Under the pieces are notes generated by a model. That model did no database searches, was not told the DNA's origin, and saw only the letters and a program-made list of their open reading frames with translations. Positions 33,253 through 42,721 of a stretch of 64,000 nucleotides of DNA are shown here, piece by piece. The translations under genes and the position numbers were made by a program. Origin of the DNA: Roseimaritima sediminicola (GTDB lineage Bacteria; Planctomycetota; Planctomycetia; Pirellulales; Pirellulaceae); the NCBI RefSeq assembly GCF_009618275.1, contig NZ_WIAD01000006.1, positions 105,001-169,000 on the forward strand, in the 5' to 3' direction. How positions within the stretch are numbered: the first letter of the stretch is position 1; the number at the start of each line of letters is the position of its first letter.

Positions 33253-34641
33253 CTAGCGGATCAGCAGGATCAACTGGCTGCGGATGTCCGGTCCTTGGCT
33301 GGCCGAAGCCATGCCGTTCCAGCCGTCACGTTCGAGCGGCATCAGAGGGGGCCGTTCCGGGCTGAGCGTGAAGTCCGCACGCTCGCCTTGTTCGCTGACC
33401 AATGGCCAGGCGGTCGAAGCGTCTGCGGAATGCTGGACCGAAGCGGGGTGCACTTGTTGCAGGTTCTGGACGGCTTTCGAAAGCGGCGGGTCGATCGCCA
33501 TGTTCCACCGCAGCTGGGCGACGTTATCGGTATCGGCGAACAGCGAGACCATGAACTGGTCCAACGCTTTCCCGGACGCTTCGATGTACAGGATCTCCGC
33601 TCGGTCGGCCTCCGGCGACGCATCCTCCGCAGCGACCAGTTTGGCATCGCGCAGGTAGCCGACCACTTGTTCGCTGACTTCACGCCGCGCGGCCACTTCG
33701 ATGCCAGCACTGGTCAATGCGCCCAGGACCGCTCGGCTGGCTGCGCCCTCCGGGGTCTGCGTCACTTCGTAGACCATCACGAAGCCCAGCGGTGCGGTTG
33801 CCGGTAAGTCGGTTTCCATCGCTCGTGGTTGCGGCGAGGGAGTCGGTTGTTCCAGAGTGTTCGCCGCGATTCGTGGTGAGTCCGACGAAGCGGCGGGCGC
33901 AGGGTCGGCGGTTTCGAGACGGTTGGGTTCGGGCTCGGGGGCAGGATCCGCCAACGGCACCTCTTCCATCACCTGAACCAGGTTTTCTGGAGCAAGGTTT
34001 TCTGGATCGAGGTTTTTTGGATCGAGGTTTTTTGGATCGAGGTTTTCTGGATCGAGGTTTTCCAGGTCGACATTTTCGGGGTCCACCGCCCCGGAGCCGG
34101 CCTGAGTCAACTCGTCGGGATCATTCGAGCCGGGGATCAGCATTGCGACGATCAAGACGGCGGCCGCCACGCCCACGGACCCGGACAAAGGGCGCAGCCA
34201 GCGACGGCGGCGGAATCGCGCGGATCCGGCCGCGCCGGTTCGATCGCCTTGGAGGTCGCGATCTCCTTGGAACGCTCGGGCGACTCGAGACGCCGAGTCT
34301 ACTGAAGCCGTTCGGTTCGTCGGCCGTTCGCCGGACGACGCCGATCGGCTGTCGTGCAGCGGTTCGGAGGCTTCGTTCGCCGTCTCGGCCGCGGCGGCAG
34401 CCAAGGCGGCTTTCATCACTCGTTGCGTAAATTGCGGCGGCAGCTGGGCGTTGCCCAGGCGCGGATCTTCTCGCATCGCACGCAGCCGCAGGGCCCGCTC
34501 GTCACGCAGCCGCTGCAGTTGGTCGGCCACCCACGGATCATCCTTGATCGCGGCTTCCAGTGCCGACAGACGCTCACCCTTCAGAGCATCGTCTAGATAC
34601 TCCTCGAGCAGCGTTTGAATTTCGTTGCGGGGCAAAGACAT
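33253..34641 (-). CDS. Anti-sigma-factor-like transmembrane protein
   Basis: The product is 462 residues from ATG 34641 (MSLPRNEIQTLLEEYLDDAL). The N-terminal about 75 residues resemble the helical anti-sigma or zinc-finger-less domain of planctomycete regulators. A basic stretch (ARFRRRRWLR) precedes one transmembrane helix (VGVAAAVLIVAMLIPG, about 156-171). The region 187-221 consists of DPENL/DPKNL pentapeptides encoded by 15-bp repeats. The extracytoplasmic C-terminal domain (about 270-462) has a beta-rich FVMVYEVTQTPEGAAS segment. Sequence extending to 35016 is rejected as unrelated. No ECF sigma factor gene is adjacent, so partner and function are uncertain. Confidence 0.68.
   Translation of the reverse strand: MSLPRNEIQTLLEEYLDDALKGERLSALEAAIKDDPWVADQLQRLRDERALRLRAMREDPRLGNAQLPPQFTQRVMKAALAAAAAETANEASEPLHDSRSASSGERPTNRTASVDSASRVARAFQGDRDLQGDRTGAAGSARFRRRRWLRPLSGSVGVAAAVLIVAMLIPGSNDPDELTQAGSGAVDPENVDLENLDPENLDPKNLDPKNLDPENLAPENLVQVMEEVPLADPAPEPEPNRLETADPAPAASSDSPRIAANTLEQPTPSPQPRAMETDLPATAPLGFVMVYEVTQTPEGAASRAVLGALTSAGIEVAARREVSEQVVGYLRDAKLVAAEDASPEADRAEILYIEASGKALDQFMVSLFADTDNVAQLRWNMAIDPPLSKAVQNLQQVHPASVQHSADASTAWPLVSEQGERADFTLSPERPPLMPLERDGWNGMASASQGPDIRSQLILLIR
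34003..34077. repeat. 15-bp in-gene tandem repeat encoding DPENL/DPKNL
   Basis: Five units related to GGATCGAGGTTTTCT on the plus strand, read on the minus strand as Asp-Pro-Glu/Lys-Asn-Leu. It is in frame and probably length-variable. Confidence 0.85.
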
Positions 34642-34918
34642 GCCGGATCCGCCTGAAGTACATTTTCTGTTCCGATACCGGCGGTGATTTTTCGTCCCTT
34701 CACCGGCGGCCGAGCAACGATTATCACAAGAACCGTCGTCGATTGATACAGCTCCGATGCTCGGGGCGACGACAAAGTTCCCTGATTTCAAGTCGGCGAG
34801 CTGGGAATTTCGCGAGTTTTTTCGTGCTTTTTTGAGTACGCCCGCCAGCCACAATAAACGGCGGGGTGTGCTCCCCACATGGAAGTGGCGGATCGCGGGA
34901 GGGCGCCTGCCGACCTGC

Positions 34919-35107
34919 TCAGTCTTTCGAGGAAGATATGGGCGAGGTTTCTGCCTGTCGCTGAGCGGCGTCCCATTCCGCCAGCCGACGCTCCCGCTCC
35001 CGGCGTTCGCGGTCATTCGTACGGACGAAGAAGAACCAAGCGAGACTGCCGCCGGTCAGGGCCATGGCGAGGACCAACACGGCAAGGAATTCCGCGGCGC
35101 TAATCAC
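34919..35107 (-). CDS. Small single-span membrane protein
   Basis: The product is 62 residues. An N-terminal transmembrane helix ([22 protein letters not shown]) is followed by a highly charged helix ([20 protein letters not shown]) and a Ser-rich end. It resembles short uncharacterised planctomycete membrane proteins. The charged tail after the span argues for a real protein, but there is no family match I can name. It lies 277 bp upstream of the anti-sigma-like gene on the same strand, and the space between has no gene. Confidence 0.5.
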   Translation of the reverse strand: MISAAEFLAVLVLAMALTGGSLAWFFFVRTNDRERRERERRLAEWDAAQRQAETSPISSSKD

Positions 35108-35148
35108 GGTTCATTGCCTCCTGGGGTACGTGGATGAGAGGAGTAAAC

Positions 35149-35190
35149 GTCAAGATACACCGGATCCGTTGGAGTCCGGAAATCTGACAC
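35149..35190. repeat. Copy of the GATCCGTTGGAGTC dispersed motif
   Basis: GGATCCGTTGGAGTCCGGAA with flanking GTAAACGT and AATCTGACA follows the same order as the copies at 917 and 12339. It lies about 175 bp upstream of sucC, within its probable leader. Confidence 0.65.
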
Positions 35191-35363
35191 TTTTTTGTAA
35201 CGGCTGGCGGAAGGCGGCGGTATCGGCTGCGACAAATTGGAACCGATTTTGTGGCGGTCTCAGGGCCGGGCGGGCCTATGCTTCCGGCCTCTCGCGTTGC
35301 CTTCTATACTTTGGGCCGACCTGTCGAATCCGCCCAGAACGAGTACTAGTAGAAGACCCTGCG

Positions 35364-36548
35364 ATGAAAATTCACGAGTTTCAGGCCAAGCAACTGTTTC
35401 GCGAGGCAGGCGTCCCCGTCTTGGAAGGGGTTGTTGCCCGCACGGCTGCCGAAGCCAAACAGGCGTTTGAGAAACTGGGCCAGCCCTTGGCAGTGGTCAA
35501 GGCTCAGATCCATGCCGGCGGCCGCGGTAAAGGGCATATTGCCGACAACCCGGAGCAGAGAGGCGTGGTGCTGGTTCGCAGTGCCGACGAAGCCGAAGCG
35601 GCAGCGGCGGCGTTGCTGGGCAAGACGCTGATTACGATCCAGACCGGTCCCGAAGGCCAGACCGTCAACCAGGTGTTTGTCGAGCAGGGTTGTGACATCG
35701 CTCGCGAACTGTACATGGGCATCGTGCTGGACCGGGCGGCGGCCCGGCCCGTCCTGATGGTCAGCACCGAGGGCGGCGTGGAAATCGAAAAGGTGGCCGA
35801 GGAAACGCCCGAATTAATCCTCAAGGAACACTTTGATCCGGCCGTCGGCATCGAAGCTTTTCAGGTCCGCAAGCTGTGCAAGAAGCTGGGCATCAGCGGC
35901 CCGGCCGCTCGCAGTGCCGGCAAGTTTATGGCCGCCCTGTGTCGCTTCTACGTCGAGAAAGACTGTGCGATGGCCGAGATCAATCCGGTGGTCATCGACA
36001 GCGAAGGACGCATGCTGGCCCTGGATGCCAAAATCACCTTCGACGACAACGCCCTGTTCCGCAACAAGGAACTGCTCGAGCTGCGAGACCTGAACGAAGA
36101 GGACCCGGCGGAAGTGCGTGCGGCCGACAGCGGGCTGAGCTACGTCAAACTGGACGGCAATATCGCCTGCCTGGTCAACGGAGCCGGGTTGGCGATGAGC
36201 ACGATGGACATCATCAAATACCACGGCGGCGAACCGGCGAACTTTCTGGACGTCGGTGGCGGAGCCAATACCGAACAGGTCACCGAAGCGTTCCGGATTC
36301 TGTTGGCCGATCCGAACTGCAAGGCGGTGCTGGTGAACATCTTTGGCGGCATCGCTCGCTGCACCACGATCGCCACCGCCCTGATCGAAGCCAGCAAGAC
36401 CGTCGGCTTCAACGTTCCTTTGGTCGTGCGACTCGAAGGCACCGAAGTCGAAGAGGGACGGCAGATGCTGGCCGACAGCGACGTCGACGTGATCACCGCG
36501 GTCGACCTGACCGACGCGGCCAAGAAAGTCGTCGCGGCGATCGCTTGA
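35364..36548 (+). CDS. sucC: Succinyl-CoA synthetase (ADP-forming) beta subunit
   Basis: The product is 394 residues. The N-terminal ATP-grasp domain begins [20 protein letters not shown] and contains [14 protein letters not shown], the nucleotide-binding signature. [12 protein letters not shown] and [16 protein letters not shown] bind Mg-nucleotide. The C-terminal CoA-ligase domain has [20 protein letters not shown] and [13 protein letters not shown]. With SucD it interconverts succinyl-CoA and succinate with ATP synthesis in the TCA cycle. The 109-bp gap to sucD suggests one operon. Confidence 0.96.
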   Translation: MKIHEFQAKQLFREAGVPVLEGVVARTAAEAKQAFEKLGQPLAVVKAQIHAGGRGKGHIADNPEQRGVVLVRSADEAEAAAAALLGKTLITIQTGPEGQTVNQVFVEQGCDIARELYMGIVLDRAAARPVLMVSTEGGVEIEKVAEETPELILKEHFDPAVGIEAFQVRKLCKKLGISGPAARSAGKFMAALCRFYVEKDCAMAEINPVVIDSEGRMLALDAKITFDDNALFRNKELLELRDLNEEDPAEVRAADSGLSYVKLDGNIACLVNGAGLAMSTMDIIKYHGGEPANFLDVGGGANTEQVTEAFRILLADPNCKAVLVNIFGGIARCTTIATALIEASKTVGFNVPLVVRLEGTEVEEGRQMLADSDVDVITAVDLTDAAKKVVAAIA

Positions 36549-36657
36549 TCGCGCCCACGACGTTTCCGACGTCGGCGCCAGCGCCTCAGGACGCCGACGC
36601 TTCAAAACAGCTATCCATCAACACAACCAACCAGCAACACATCCAATAGCGGTCGCC

Positions 36658-37536
36658 ATGAGTATTTTGGTCAACAGTGAAACTCGCGTCCTTTGCCAGG
36701 GCATCACCGGCAGCGCCGGCGGATTCCACACTCGCGGATGCAAAGAGTACGGAACGAAAATGGTCGGGGGCGTCACGCCCGGCAAGGGCGGGCAAACGGC
36801 TGAAGGCCTGCCCGTATTCGATACGGTCGAAGAAGCGGTTCAGGAAACCGGTGCCGATGCGACGATGATCTTCGTCCCCCCGCCGTTCGCCGCCGATGCG
36901 ATTCTCGAAGCCCTCGATGCCGGGATCCGCATCATCGCCGCGATCACCGAAGGCGTGCCCGTGCTGGATATGGTTCGCGTCTACGAGAAGGTCCGGGCCA
37001 GCGATGCCGTGCTGATCGGCCCCAACTGCCCCGGATTGATCACGCCGGGCGAGTGCAAGATCGGGATCATGCCCGGTTACATTCACCAACCCGGCAAGGT
37101 GGGAGTGATGAGTCGCAGTGGGACGCTGACCTACGAAGCGGTCTGGCAGACGTCCAGTTTGAAGCTGGGACAGAGCACCTGCGTTGGTTTGGGCGGTGAC
37201 CCGATCGTCGGGACCAACTACATCGACCTGTTCAAACTGTACGAGAACGATCCGCAGACCGAAGCGATTCTGATGATCGGCGAGATCGGAGGCAGTGCCG
37301 AAGAGGAAGCGGCGGCGTATGTGAAAGAACACGTCAGCAAGCCCGTGGCCGCCTTCATCGCCGGTCGCACGGCTCCTCCCGGCAAACGCATGGGCCACGC
37401 CGGCGCGATTATCAGCGGCGGCAAAGGAACAGCGACCGAAAAGGTGGCTGCGTTGGAAGACGCCGGCATCGTCGTCGCCCCCACCCCGGCCGACATGGGC
37501 GCCGCGGTCAAAGAAGCCATCGACCGGCAGGGTTAG
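36658..37536 (+). CDS. sucD: Succinyl-CoA synthetase alpha subunit
   Basis: The product is 292 residues. The CoA-binding Rossmann domain shows [20 protein letters not shown] and [10 protein letters not shown], then [18 protein letters not shown]. The phosphohistidine loop is [17 protein letters not shown] and the conserved [20 protein letters not shown] is present. It catalyses CoA ligation through the phosphorylated His and pairs with SucC. The TAG stop is the first element of a heptanucleotide array filling the space to the convergent gene. Confidence 0.96.
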   Translation: MSILVNSETRVLCQGITGSAGGFHTRGCKEYGTKMVGGVTPGKGGQTAEGLPVFDTVEEAVQETGADATMIFVPPPFAADAILEALDAGIRIIAAITEGVPVLDMVRVYEKVRASDAVLIGPNCPGLITPGECKIGIMPGYIHQPGKVGVMSRSGTLTYEAVWQTSSLKLGQSTCVGLGGDPIVGTNYIDLFKLYENDPQTEAILMIGEIGGSAEEEAAAYVKEHVSKPVAAFIAGRTAPPGKRMGHAGAIISGGKGTATEKVAALEDAGIVVAPTPADMGAAVKEAIDRQG

Positions 37537-37645
37537 TTGGTTGATGGTTGATGGTTGATGGTTGATGGTTGATGGTTGATGGTTGCTGGTTGCTGGTTGC
37601 TGGTTGATAGGACGCTAACAACTAACAACTAACAACTAACAACTA
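37537..37645. repeat. Heptamer arrays filling a convergent intergenic space
   Basis: Six GTTGATG units (37540-37581), three GTTGCTG units and a GTTGATA are followed by four CTAACAA units (37615-37642), that is TTGTTAG on the minus strand. The tract starts at the sucD TAG and ends inside the TAG of the minus-strand isomerase-like gene. Both genes therefore run directly into 7-bp repeats. Confidence 0.95.
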
Positions 37646-38545
37646 CCCTCCAATACCCAGGGCCGCCTTCATGCGCTCAAGCGCGGCGGCCGTCTCTTGT
37701 CGGGCGTCTCCGCCGGCTTCGTATTCCATGGCCACGTACCCGGCGTAGTTCACCTCGCGGAGGATGTCGGCCAGCCGCTGGAAATCGGCGTCTTCGTGCT
37801 GGCCCTGTTCGTTGCGGATGGCCACTTTCCACTGCACGTGCACCGCGCGGTCGGCGCACTGGCGAAGCTGGGTGTAGGGATCGGTGGGGAAGTTGCCGGT
37901 GTCCAAATTAATTCCGACCCAGGGGCTGTCGACGGCATCGAGAAAGCGCAGCAGGGTTTCGGCGGTGATGCCGCCGTGGTTCTCCAGGCCGATGACCACG
38001 CCTCGCTCGCCGGCGTGCTGGGCACAGCGGCGCACGGCCGCCACGCTGGCCTCAAACCGCTGGGGGTCGGCCAGCGTTTTTGCTCGGCCGGCGAACAGGC
38101 GGATGTGCGAGGCGCCCAGCAGGGCGGTTCGTTCGATCCACCGCAGGGCCGCGGCAACGTCCTGTTCCAGCTCGTCCCCGCGGTACTCATCGAAGCGGTT
38201 GCCGATCGCCGTGCCACAGATCGGCACCCCGCGCCGAAAGGCGTAGCGACGCAGCTGGAGCAGTTGATCGTCGCGGACGTCGGGCGGAAAGAAGTAAGCG
38301 GTCAACTCCGCGGCAGCACGATGGGCCGCACAGAAATCGATAAAGCCTTGCAGATCGATGCCGGGCTCGCGCGGCTCCTGAGCTCGTCCGCGGGACCAGG
38401 CGAAATGCGATCGCAAAGAATAAGCCGACACGGCCGCCTGCGGCCAAAACACCTCCGCAGGCGATGCCGCAGATAGAGACGAACGTGGAGAAAACGCCAT
38501 GGCAGCGGACAGCGAAAGGAACGTGCGGCGGTCAGGACGTAGCAT
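37643..38545 (-). CDS. Exported sugar phosphate isomerase/epimerase-like (xylose-isomerase TIM barrel) protein
   Basis: The product is 300 residues. A twin-arginine-type leader (DRRTFLSLSAAMAFS) suggests Tat export. The mature part is an AP-endonuclease-2-like TIM barrel: AVSAYSLRSHF, CGTAIGNRF, LLGASHIRLFAGRAK, VVIGLENHGG (metal-binding Glu/His), VGINLDTGNF (Asp), VHVQWKVAI and YAGYVAMEYEAGG (final Glu). Substrate specificity is unknown; such secreted members are abundant in planctomycetes. It is convergent with sucD and upstream of nothing in its own direction. Confidence 0.87.
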   Translation of the reverse strand: MLRPDRRTFLSLSAAMAFSPRSSLSAASPAEVFWPQAAVSAYSLRSHFAWSRGRAQEPREPGIDLQGFIDFCAAHRAAAELTAYFFPPDVRDDQLLQLRRYAFRRGVPICGTAIGNRFDEYRGDELEQDVAAALRWIERTALLGASHIRLFAGRAKTLADPQRFEASVAAVRRCAQHAGERGVVIGLENHGGITAETLLRFLDAVDSPWVGINLDTGNFPTDPYTQLRQCADRAVHVQWKVAIRNEQGQHEDADFQRLADILREVNYAGYVAMEYEAGGDARQETAAALERMKAALGIGG

Positions 38546-38609
38546 GCCGGGTACTCGTTACGAGGAAACAAACGTCGGTTAACTGTCCCAGCCGAGGCTT
38601 CAACAACGC

Positions 38610-39806
38610 TCAGCCGCGGCGGATGGGGTTGCCTTTGAAATTGATTTGGACGCGGAACACGGTCTTCTCTTTGCGATGGATCTCGCCGGTTTTCAGGTCG
38701 ACTCGCACCGGGATCTCTTGGATGTGCTTGTCCACCACGGCGTGGTAACCGCGTTCGGCAAAGATGTCGATCAACATCGATAACGCCAGCGGGTCTTGGA
38801 ACAGCGCGTCCTCGCTGTTGACGTGCGCCCGGCCGGAGAGGGCGTGTCGTTTGATGATCGGCATGAACTTATCCTGGATCACGTTCACACAGCGGATGAA
38901 CATCTCGGTGTGTTCCAGCTCGTAACCGTCCAGCCGCTTGACCAGCAACTGCCGGGCGTGGATGCCAATCTCTTCGGCCAGCGGCAACGGCTGCAGCCGG
39001 TCGTAGGTTCGCGGATCCAGCTCCAGCGAACTCTGGTACTGCAGCTCCTTGAGGATGTTCTCCTCGACCTGACTGATCGGCCCTTCGGCGTTGACGAAGT
39101 GATAGTGATAGATTTCCTTCAACGACTGCAGGGCATCCCAGGTTTTCTCTTTGAAAACGCGATACCGCCGCCGCGCGGCCTCTTCGCTCAAGTCGGTCGT
39201 GCGCAGTGGCAGCGGCGTGCCGACGCCCGTCTCTTCGACTTCTCGGTTATGAGCGGCGATTTGTTGGCCGCGCTGCAGTTGCCGTTCGATACTGGTCTTT
39301 TCGGTGACGAACAGGACCATTGCGTGGATGGTGGGCCGGCGGAAATTGATGGCCAGCGGTGTTTCGGCGAACTCGGTGTACAACTGGTCGATGCGGTCGA
39401 CCAACAACTTCAAGCATTCCACCTGGACGCGGGTGCGAGGAAACCCGTCCAGGACCGCTCCGTCGCGAAACTCCTCGTCCAGCAATTTGCGCAGCAAGAT
39501 CCCCACCACCTCCTTGTCGCCCACCATCCCGCCGGCGTCCTTGGTCGCGGTCGCTTCCGGCGTGACCAACAAGTCGCTGATCACGATCGGTGGGCAGGTC
39601 AGGCCGCGAGCCTTCATGACGAACCGCGTATGGGTTCCCTTGCCGGCCCCCGGAGCACCGCCCAGCAGAATCAATTCTTTGGGAAACCGCAGGTTTTCGT
39701 GACCGATCTCTTCCTCCAGCCGCTCCCACACCGACTTGAAGATCAGCTGGGCATCCTTGATTTCCAGGTCGGCGCTGTCGGTGGGTTGGGGCTGGTTCTC
39801 AGTCAT
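38610..39806 (-). CDS. Adenylate-kinase-like nucleoside monophosphate kinase with long C-terminal extension
   Basis: The product is 398 residues from ATG 39806 (MTENQPQ). Residues about 42-230 are adenylate-kinase-like: P-loop LILLGGAPGAGKGTHTRF, DGFPRTRVQ as in the NMP-binding region, and LFVTEKTSIERQLQRG. After the kinase, about 170 residues follow (YHYHFVNAEGPI, RCVNVIQDKFMPIIKRHALS, DIFAERGYHAVVDKHIQEIP). Ordinary adenylate kinases are about 215 residues, so this is a distinct long form with an unassigned second domain. It acts in the cytoplasm, and whether AMP is the acceptor is not proven. Confidence 0.78.
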   Translation of the reverse strand: MTENQPQPTDSADLEIKDAQLIFKSVWERLEEEIGHENLRFPKELILLGGAPGAGKGTHTRFVMKARGLTCPPIVISDLLVTPEATATKDAGGMVGDKEVVGILLRKLLDEEFRDGAVLDGFPRTRVQVECLKLLVDRIDQLYTEFAETPLAINFRRPTIHAMVLFVTEKTSIERQLQRGQQIAAHNREVEETGVGTPLPLRTTDLSEEAARRRYRVFKEKTWDALQSLKEIYHYHFVNAEGPISQVEENILKELQYQSSLELDPRTYDRLQPLPLAEEIGIHARQLLVKRLDGYELEHTEMFIRCVNVIQDKFMPIIKRHALSGRAHVNSEDALFQDPLALSMLIDIFAERGYHAVVDKHIQEIPVRVDLKTGEIHRKEKTVFRVQINFKGNPIRRG

Positions 39807-40004
39807 CGATATCGGCAAGCGGTGAAGGCGGGCGGGGCAACGAAGCAGCGAAGCGGCGAAGCAAATCATTGGTACGCCGGAGCGTGCTGCGACTATACCG
39901 TATTTGCAGCCCGCTTCGCAGCCTGGCTACCGAGGACGCTGCGGCCGGGGTAGGCTTTTTCCGAGAACCAAAGCTCAAAAGTTCCTGAAGCTGGCGTGTG
40001 GTGC

Positions 40005-41390
40005 ATGGTCCCGATCGAATTATTGGTGCGGATTCGCCGCATGCTTTGGCTGGGACACGCGCTCCCCTTGGGAGTGCTCCTGCTGCTGATGATGAGCGGA
40101 TCATCGACGTTTGGCTGGTCGACGTGGGCGGCCCTGGTGATCGCGGTTCTGGCCTCGCTGGCCATCGGTCTGATTGGGATCCAGCGTGCACTGACGCCGG
40201 TTCTGAAACTAGTCGACGATGTGATCCGAGACAACGAGCGATTGATGCGGGACCAGTCGGCTTCACAGGTCACAACGACGCTCGGGTATCCGTTTTCTCG
40301 GCTGGCCGAAACGCATCAAGCCATGCGGCAGGGGGTAAGTGATCGACAGCAGGACCTGCAAGCCGAATTCAATCGTTTGTCGGCGGTGCTGAACAGCATG
40401 GGCGATGGGGTGGTGGCGATCGACCGCGACGAACGGGTGCTGTTGGTCAACCGGGCCAGCCGCACGATGGTGCATTTCGTCGCCGGCGACGCCGAGGGAC
40501 GGCCGTTCCTGGAAGCCTCTCGCAATTGGTCGTTGGGCGAGTCGCTGCGCAACTGTCTGGCGACGGGCCGCGTCCAGCGCCGAGAGATCCAAACCACGAC
40601 CACTCCGGTGCGAACGCTCAGCGTGCGGGCATCCTGTCTGCCCGGGGACCCGCCCCAAGGTGCCGTGGCGGTGCTGCATGACGTTACCGAACTGCGGCGG
40701 CTGGAAAACCTGCGGCATGAATTCGTGGCCAATGTGTCCCACGAGTTGAAAACACCGCTGGCAGCCATTCTGGCTTACACCGAAACGCTGCGACTGGGGG
40801 CCATCAACGATCAAGCCAACAACCTGGACTTCGTGGGCCGGATCGAAGAACAAGCCGAACGGCTGCATCAGTTGATTCAGGATATCCTGCAGATCGCTCG
40901 GGTCGAATCGGGACAGGAGGTATTCCATTTCGTTGCGCTTCCGCTGGCGGAAGTCCTCGAAGCGACCCTGAAGGTCCATCGTGACGCGGCCGGTCACAAA
41001 GGTGTCCGCCTGACGGTCGACGTTCAGGCGGAGGCCACGGTGATGGCCGATGAAGATGGTATCCGCACGATTCTGGATAACCTGCTGAGCAATGCCATCA
41101 AGTACACACCGACCGGCGGCGAGATCGAGGTGCGGTTGCAAGCCCGTGGCGAAGAGGCGGTGATCGAAGTGACCGACACCGGTATTGGGATCGCCCAGGA
41201 GCATCTGTCACGCGTCTTCGAACGCTTCTTCCGAGCGGACCGAGCCCGGGAGCGGTCGATGATCAGCACGGGGTTGGGCCTGTCGATCGTCAAGCACCTG
41301 ACGCAGGCCTTCGGAGGCAGCGTGACGGTGACCAGCACGTTGGGCCGTGGCAGCTGTTTCACCGTCACCCTGCCACGGGTTGAGGGATAG
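40005..41390 (+). CDS. phoR: Phosphate-regulon sensor histidine kinase
   Basis: The product is 461 residues from ATG 40005; ATG 39996 is an equally possible start. Two N-terminal transmembrane helices precede a PAS domain (RLSAVLNSMGDGVVAIDRDE). HisKA has H246 in FVANVSHELKTPLAAILAY. HATPase_c has ILDNLLSNAIKYT, VTDTGIGI and STGLGLSIVKHL. The layout and the pst genes downstream identify PhoR. It is separated from its regulator phoB by the whole pst-phoU cluster. The TAG stop opens a short heptamer array. Confidence 0.9.
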   Translation: MVPIELLVRIRRMLWLGHALPLGVLLLLMMSGSSTFGWSTWAALVIAVLASLAIGLIGIQRALTPVLKLVDDVIRDNERLMRDQSASQVTTTLGYPFSRLAETHQAMRQGVSDRQQDLQAEFNRLSAVLNSMGDGVVAIDRDERVLLVNRASRTMVHFVAGDAEGRPFLEASRNWSLGESLRNCLATGRVQRREIQTTTTPVRTLSVRASCLPGDPPQGAVAVLHDVTELRRLENLRHEFVANVSHELKTPLAAILAYTETLRLGAINDQANNLDFVGRIEEQAERLHQLIQDILQIARVESGQEVFHFVALPLAEVLEATLKVHRDAAGHKGVRLTVDVQAEATVMADEDGIRTILDNLLSNAIKYTPTGGEIEVRLQARGEEAVIEVTDTGIGIAQEHLSRVFERFFRADRARERSMISTGLGLSIVKHLTQAFGGSVTVTSTLGRGSCFTVTLPRVEG

Positions 41391-41444
41391 TTGTTGGTTG
41401 TTGGTTGGAGCGGGGGCTACTTTCGGCGGAGCGAAAGGCAACAC
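41391..41444. repeat. Short heptamer tract plus one inverted CTTTCGC palindrome copy
   Basis: TTGTTGGTTGTTGGTTGG follows the phoR TAG directly. It is followed by CTTTCGGCGGAGCGAAAGGC (about 41419-41440), a single inverted copy of the palindrome family. Both lie between phoR and pstS. I find no convincing Pho box in 41445-41658. Confidence 0.85.
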
Positions 41445-41658
41445 TCGTTCTTAACGATAACTTCACCGAGTTTTCCGGCGGTGATTCGCGGCTGTGTGGT
41501 TCATAAGTGCTTGCCGCGTAACGGCTTGTGTTAGTCGCCGGCGTCGGCCTGCCGGTGCTGTGGTGACAATTCGGGATCCGCCGATAGAGGTTTACAATTC
41601 CGGATATCACCCGCTTCCTTCTGCTTCGTGTTCGCTTTCCCACAGGTAACGTGACTCG

Positions 41659-42714
41659 ATGAATATCTACCGGACCCGAACCGCCCTTTGCATCGCGATG
41701 CTGAGTCTCCTGCTGGGCGGTTGCGACTCCTCCAGCACTCCGGGCGAGGCAACCAGCCCCGCCAGCGGCGAGTCCAGTCTGACGGGCGAAATCAAGATCA
41801 ACGGCAGCAGCACCGTGTTGCCGATCGCCAACGCGGTCAAGGAACAATTCGACGCTGAGTTTCCCAACGTCGATATCACGGTCGGCGGTGCCGGCACGGG
41901 CAACGGCTTCAACGAATTTGCGGAGAAGACCATCGATATCTCCGACGCCTCGCGGCCGATCAAACCGGGCGAGGTGGCGGCGTGTCGAGAAGGAGGCGTT
42001 GCGTTCGTGGAACTGCCGATTGCGTATGACGGCCTGACGTTGGTCGTTCATCCGGATAACGACTGGGTCGAGCAACTGACTATCGACCAGCTGAAACAGA
42101 TTTTCGTCGCCGGCGGTGGCGTCGACAAATGGAGCGACGTGGATCCGTCCTGGCCGGACCGCGAAATCAAAATCTTTGCCCCCGGCGTCGGCTCGGGAAC
42201 CTACGACTACTTTCACGAAGTCTTGGCCAAAGAGGACAAGCGGCAGTTGCGTGAGGACATGACGCTGAACGAGGACGACAACGTGCTGGTTCAGGGGGTG
42301 GCCGGCAACAAGGATTCGATCGGCTTCTTCGGCGTGGCTTACTACGAAGAGAACCAGGACAAACTGCGTCCGGTGCCGGTGGTCAATCCAGAGTTGAACG
42401 AGGCGATCGTTCCCAACAAAGAAACCATCGCCTCGGGTCAGTACGCTCCGTTCAGCCGGCCTCTGTTCATCTATGTCAACGCCGAATCTCTGAACAAGGC
42501 CCAGGTGCAAACCTTTGTCGAATACTTCCTGGAAAAGGCACCTGAAACCGCCGAGAGGGTCGGCTACGTACGCTTACCCGAGCCGGTGCTGTCGCGCGCC
42601 ATCGAGAATTTCGAAGCCGTCAAAACCGGAACGCACTTTGTGGACGCCCAGGGAAACAGCCGCAGTGGCTCGGTGACCGAGATCTTTACCGAAGACAACC
42701 TGGTCAGCTCCTAG
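41659..42714 (+). CDS. pstS: Phosphate ABC transporter substrate-binding lipoprotein
   Basis: The product is 351 residues. The lipobox LLLGGC places the lipidated Cys at residue 22, so it is membrane-tethered. The PBP-like domain shows INGSSTVLPIANAV and GGAGTGNGFNEF (phosphate-contacting Ser/Thr and Gly), ISDASRPIKPGEV, YDGLTLVVHPDNDW and APGVGSGTYDYFHE. It captures periplasmic phosphate for PstCAB. It starts the four-gene transporter operon, with 7 bp to pstC. Confidence 0.94.
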   Translation: MNIYRTRTALCIAMLSLLLGGCDSSSTPGEATSPASGESSLTGEIKINGSSTVLPIANAVKEQFDAEFPNVDITVGGAGTGNGFNEFAEKTIDISDASRPIKPGEVAACREGGVAFVELPIAYDGLTLVVHPDNDWVEQLTIDQLKQIFVAGGGVDKWSDVDPSWPDREIKIFAPGVGSGTYDYFHEVLAKEDKRQLREDMTLNEDDNVLVQGVAGNKDSIGFFGVAYYEENQDKLRPVPVVNPELNEAIVPNKETIASGQYAPFSRPLFIYVNAESLNKAQVQTFVEYFLEKAPETAERVGYVRLPEPVLSRAIENFEAVKTGTHFVDAQGNSRSGSVTEIFTEDNLVSS

Positions 42715-42721
42715 CAACGCC

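Noticed and set aside
34642-35016. N-terminal extension of the anti-sigma-like gene to 35016
   Set aside because: The sequence upstream of ATG 34641 has no domain character and overlaps the small membrane protein gene; the conserved start is MSLPRNEIQ.
41391-41658. Pho box upstream of pstS
   Set aside because: No pair of direct CTGTCA-type repeats with proper spacing could be found by eye.
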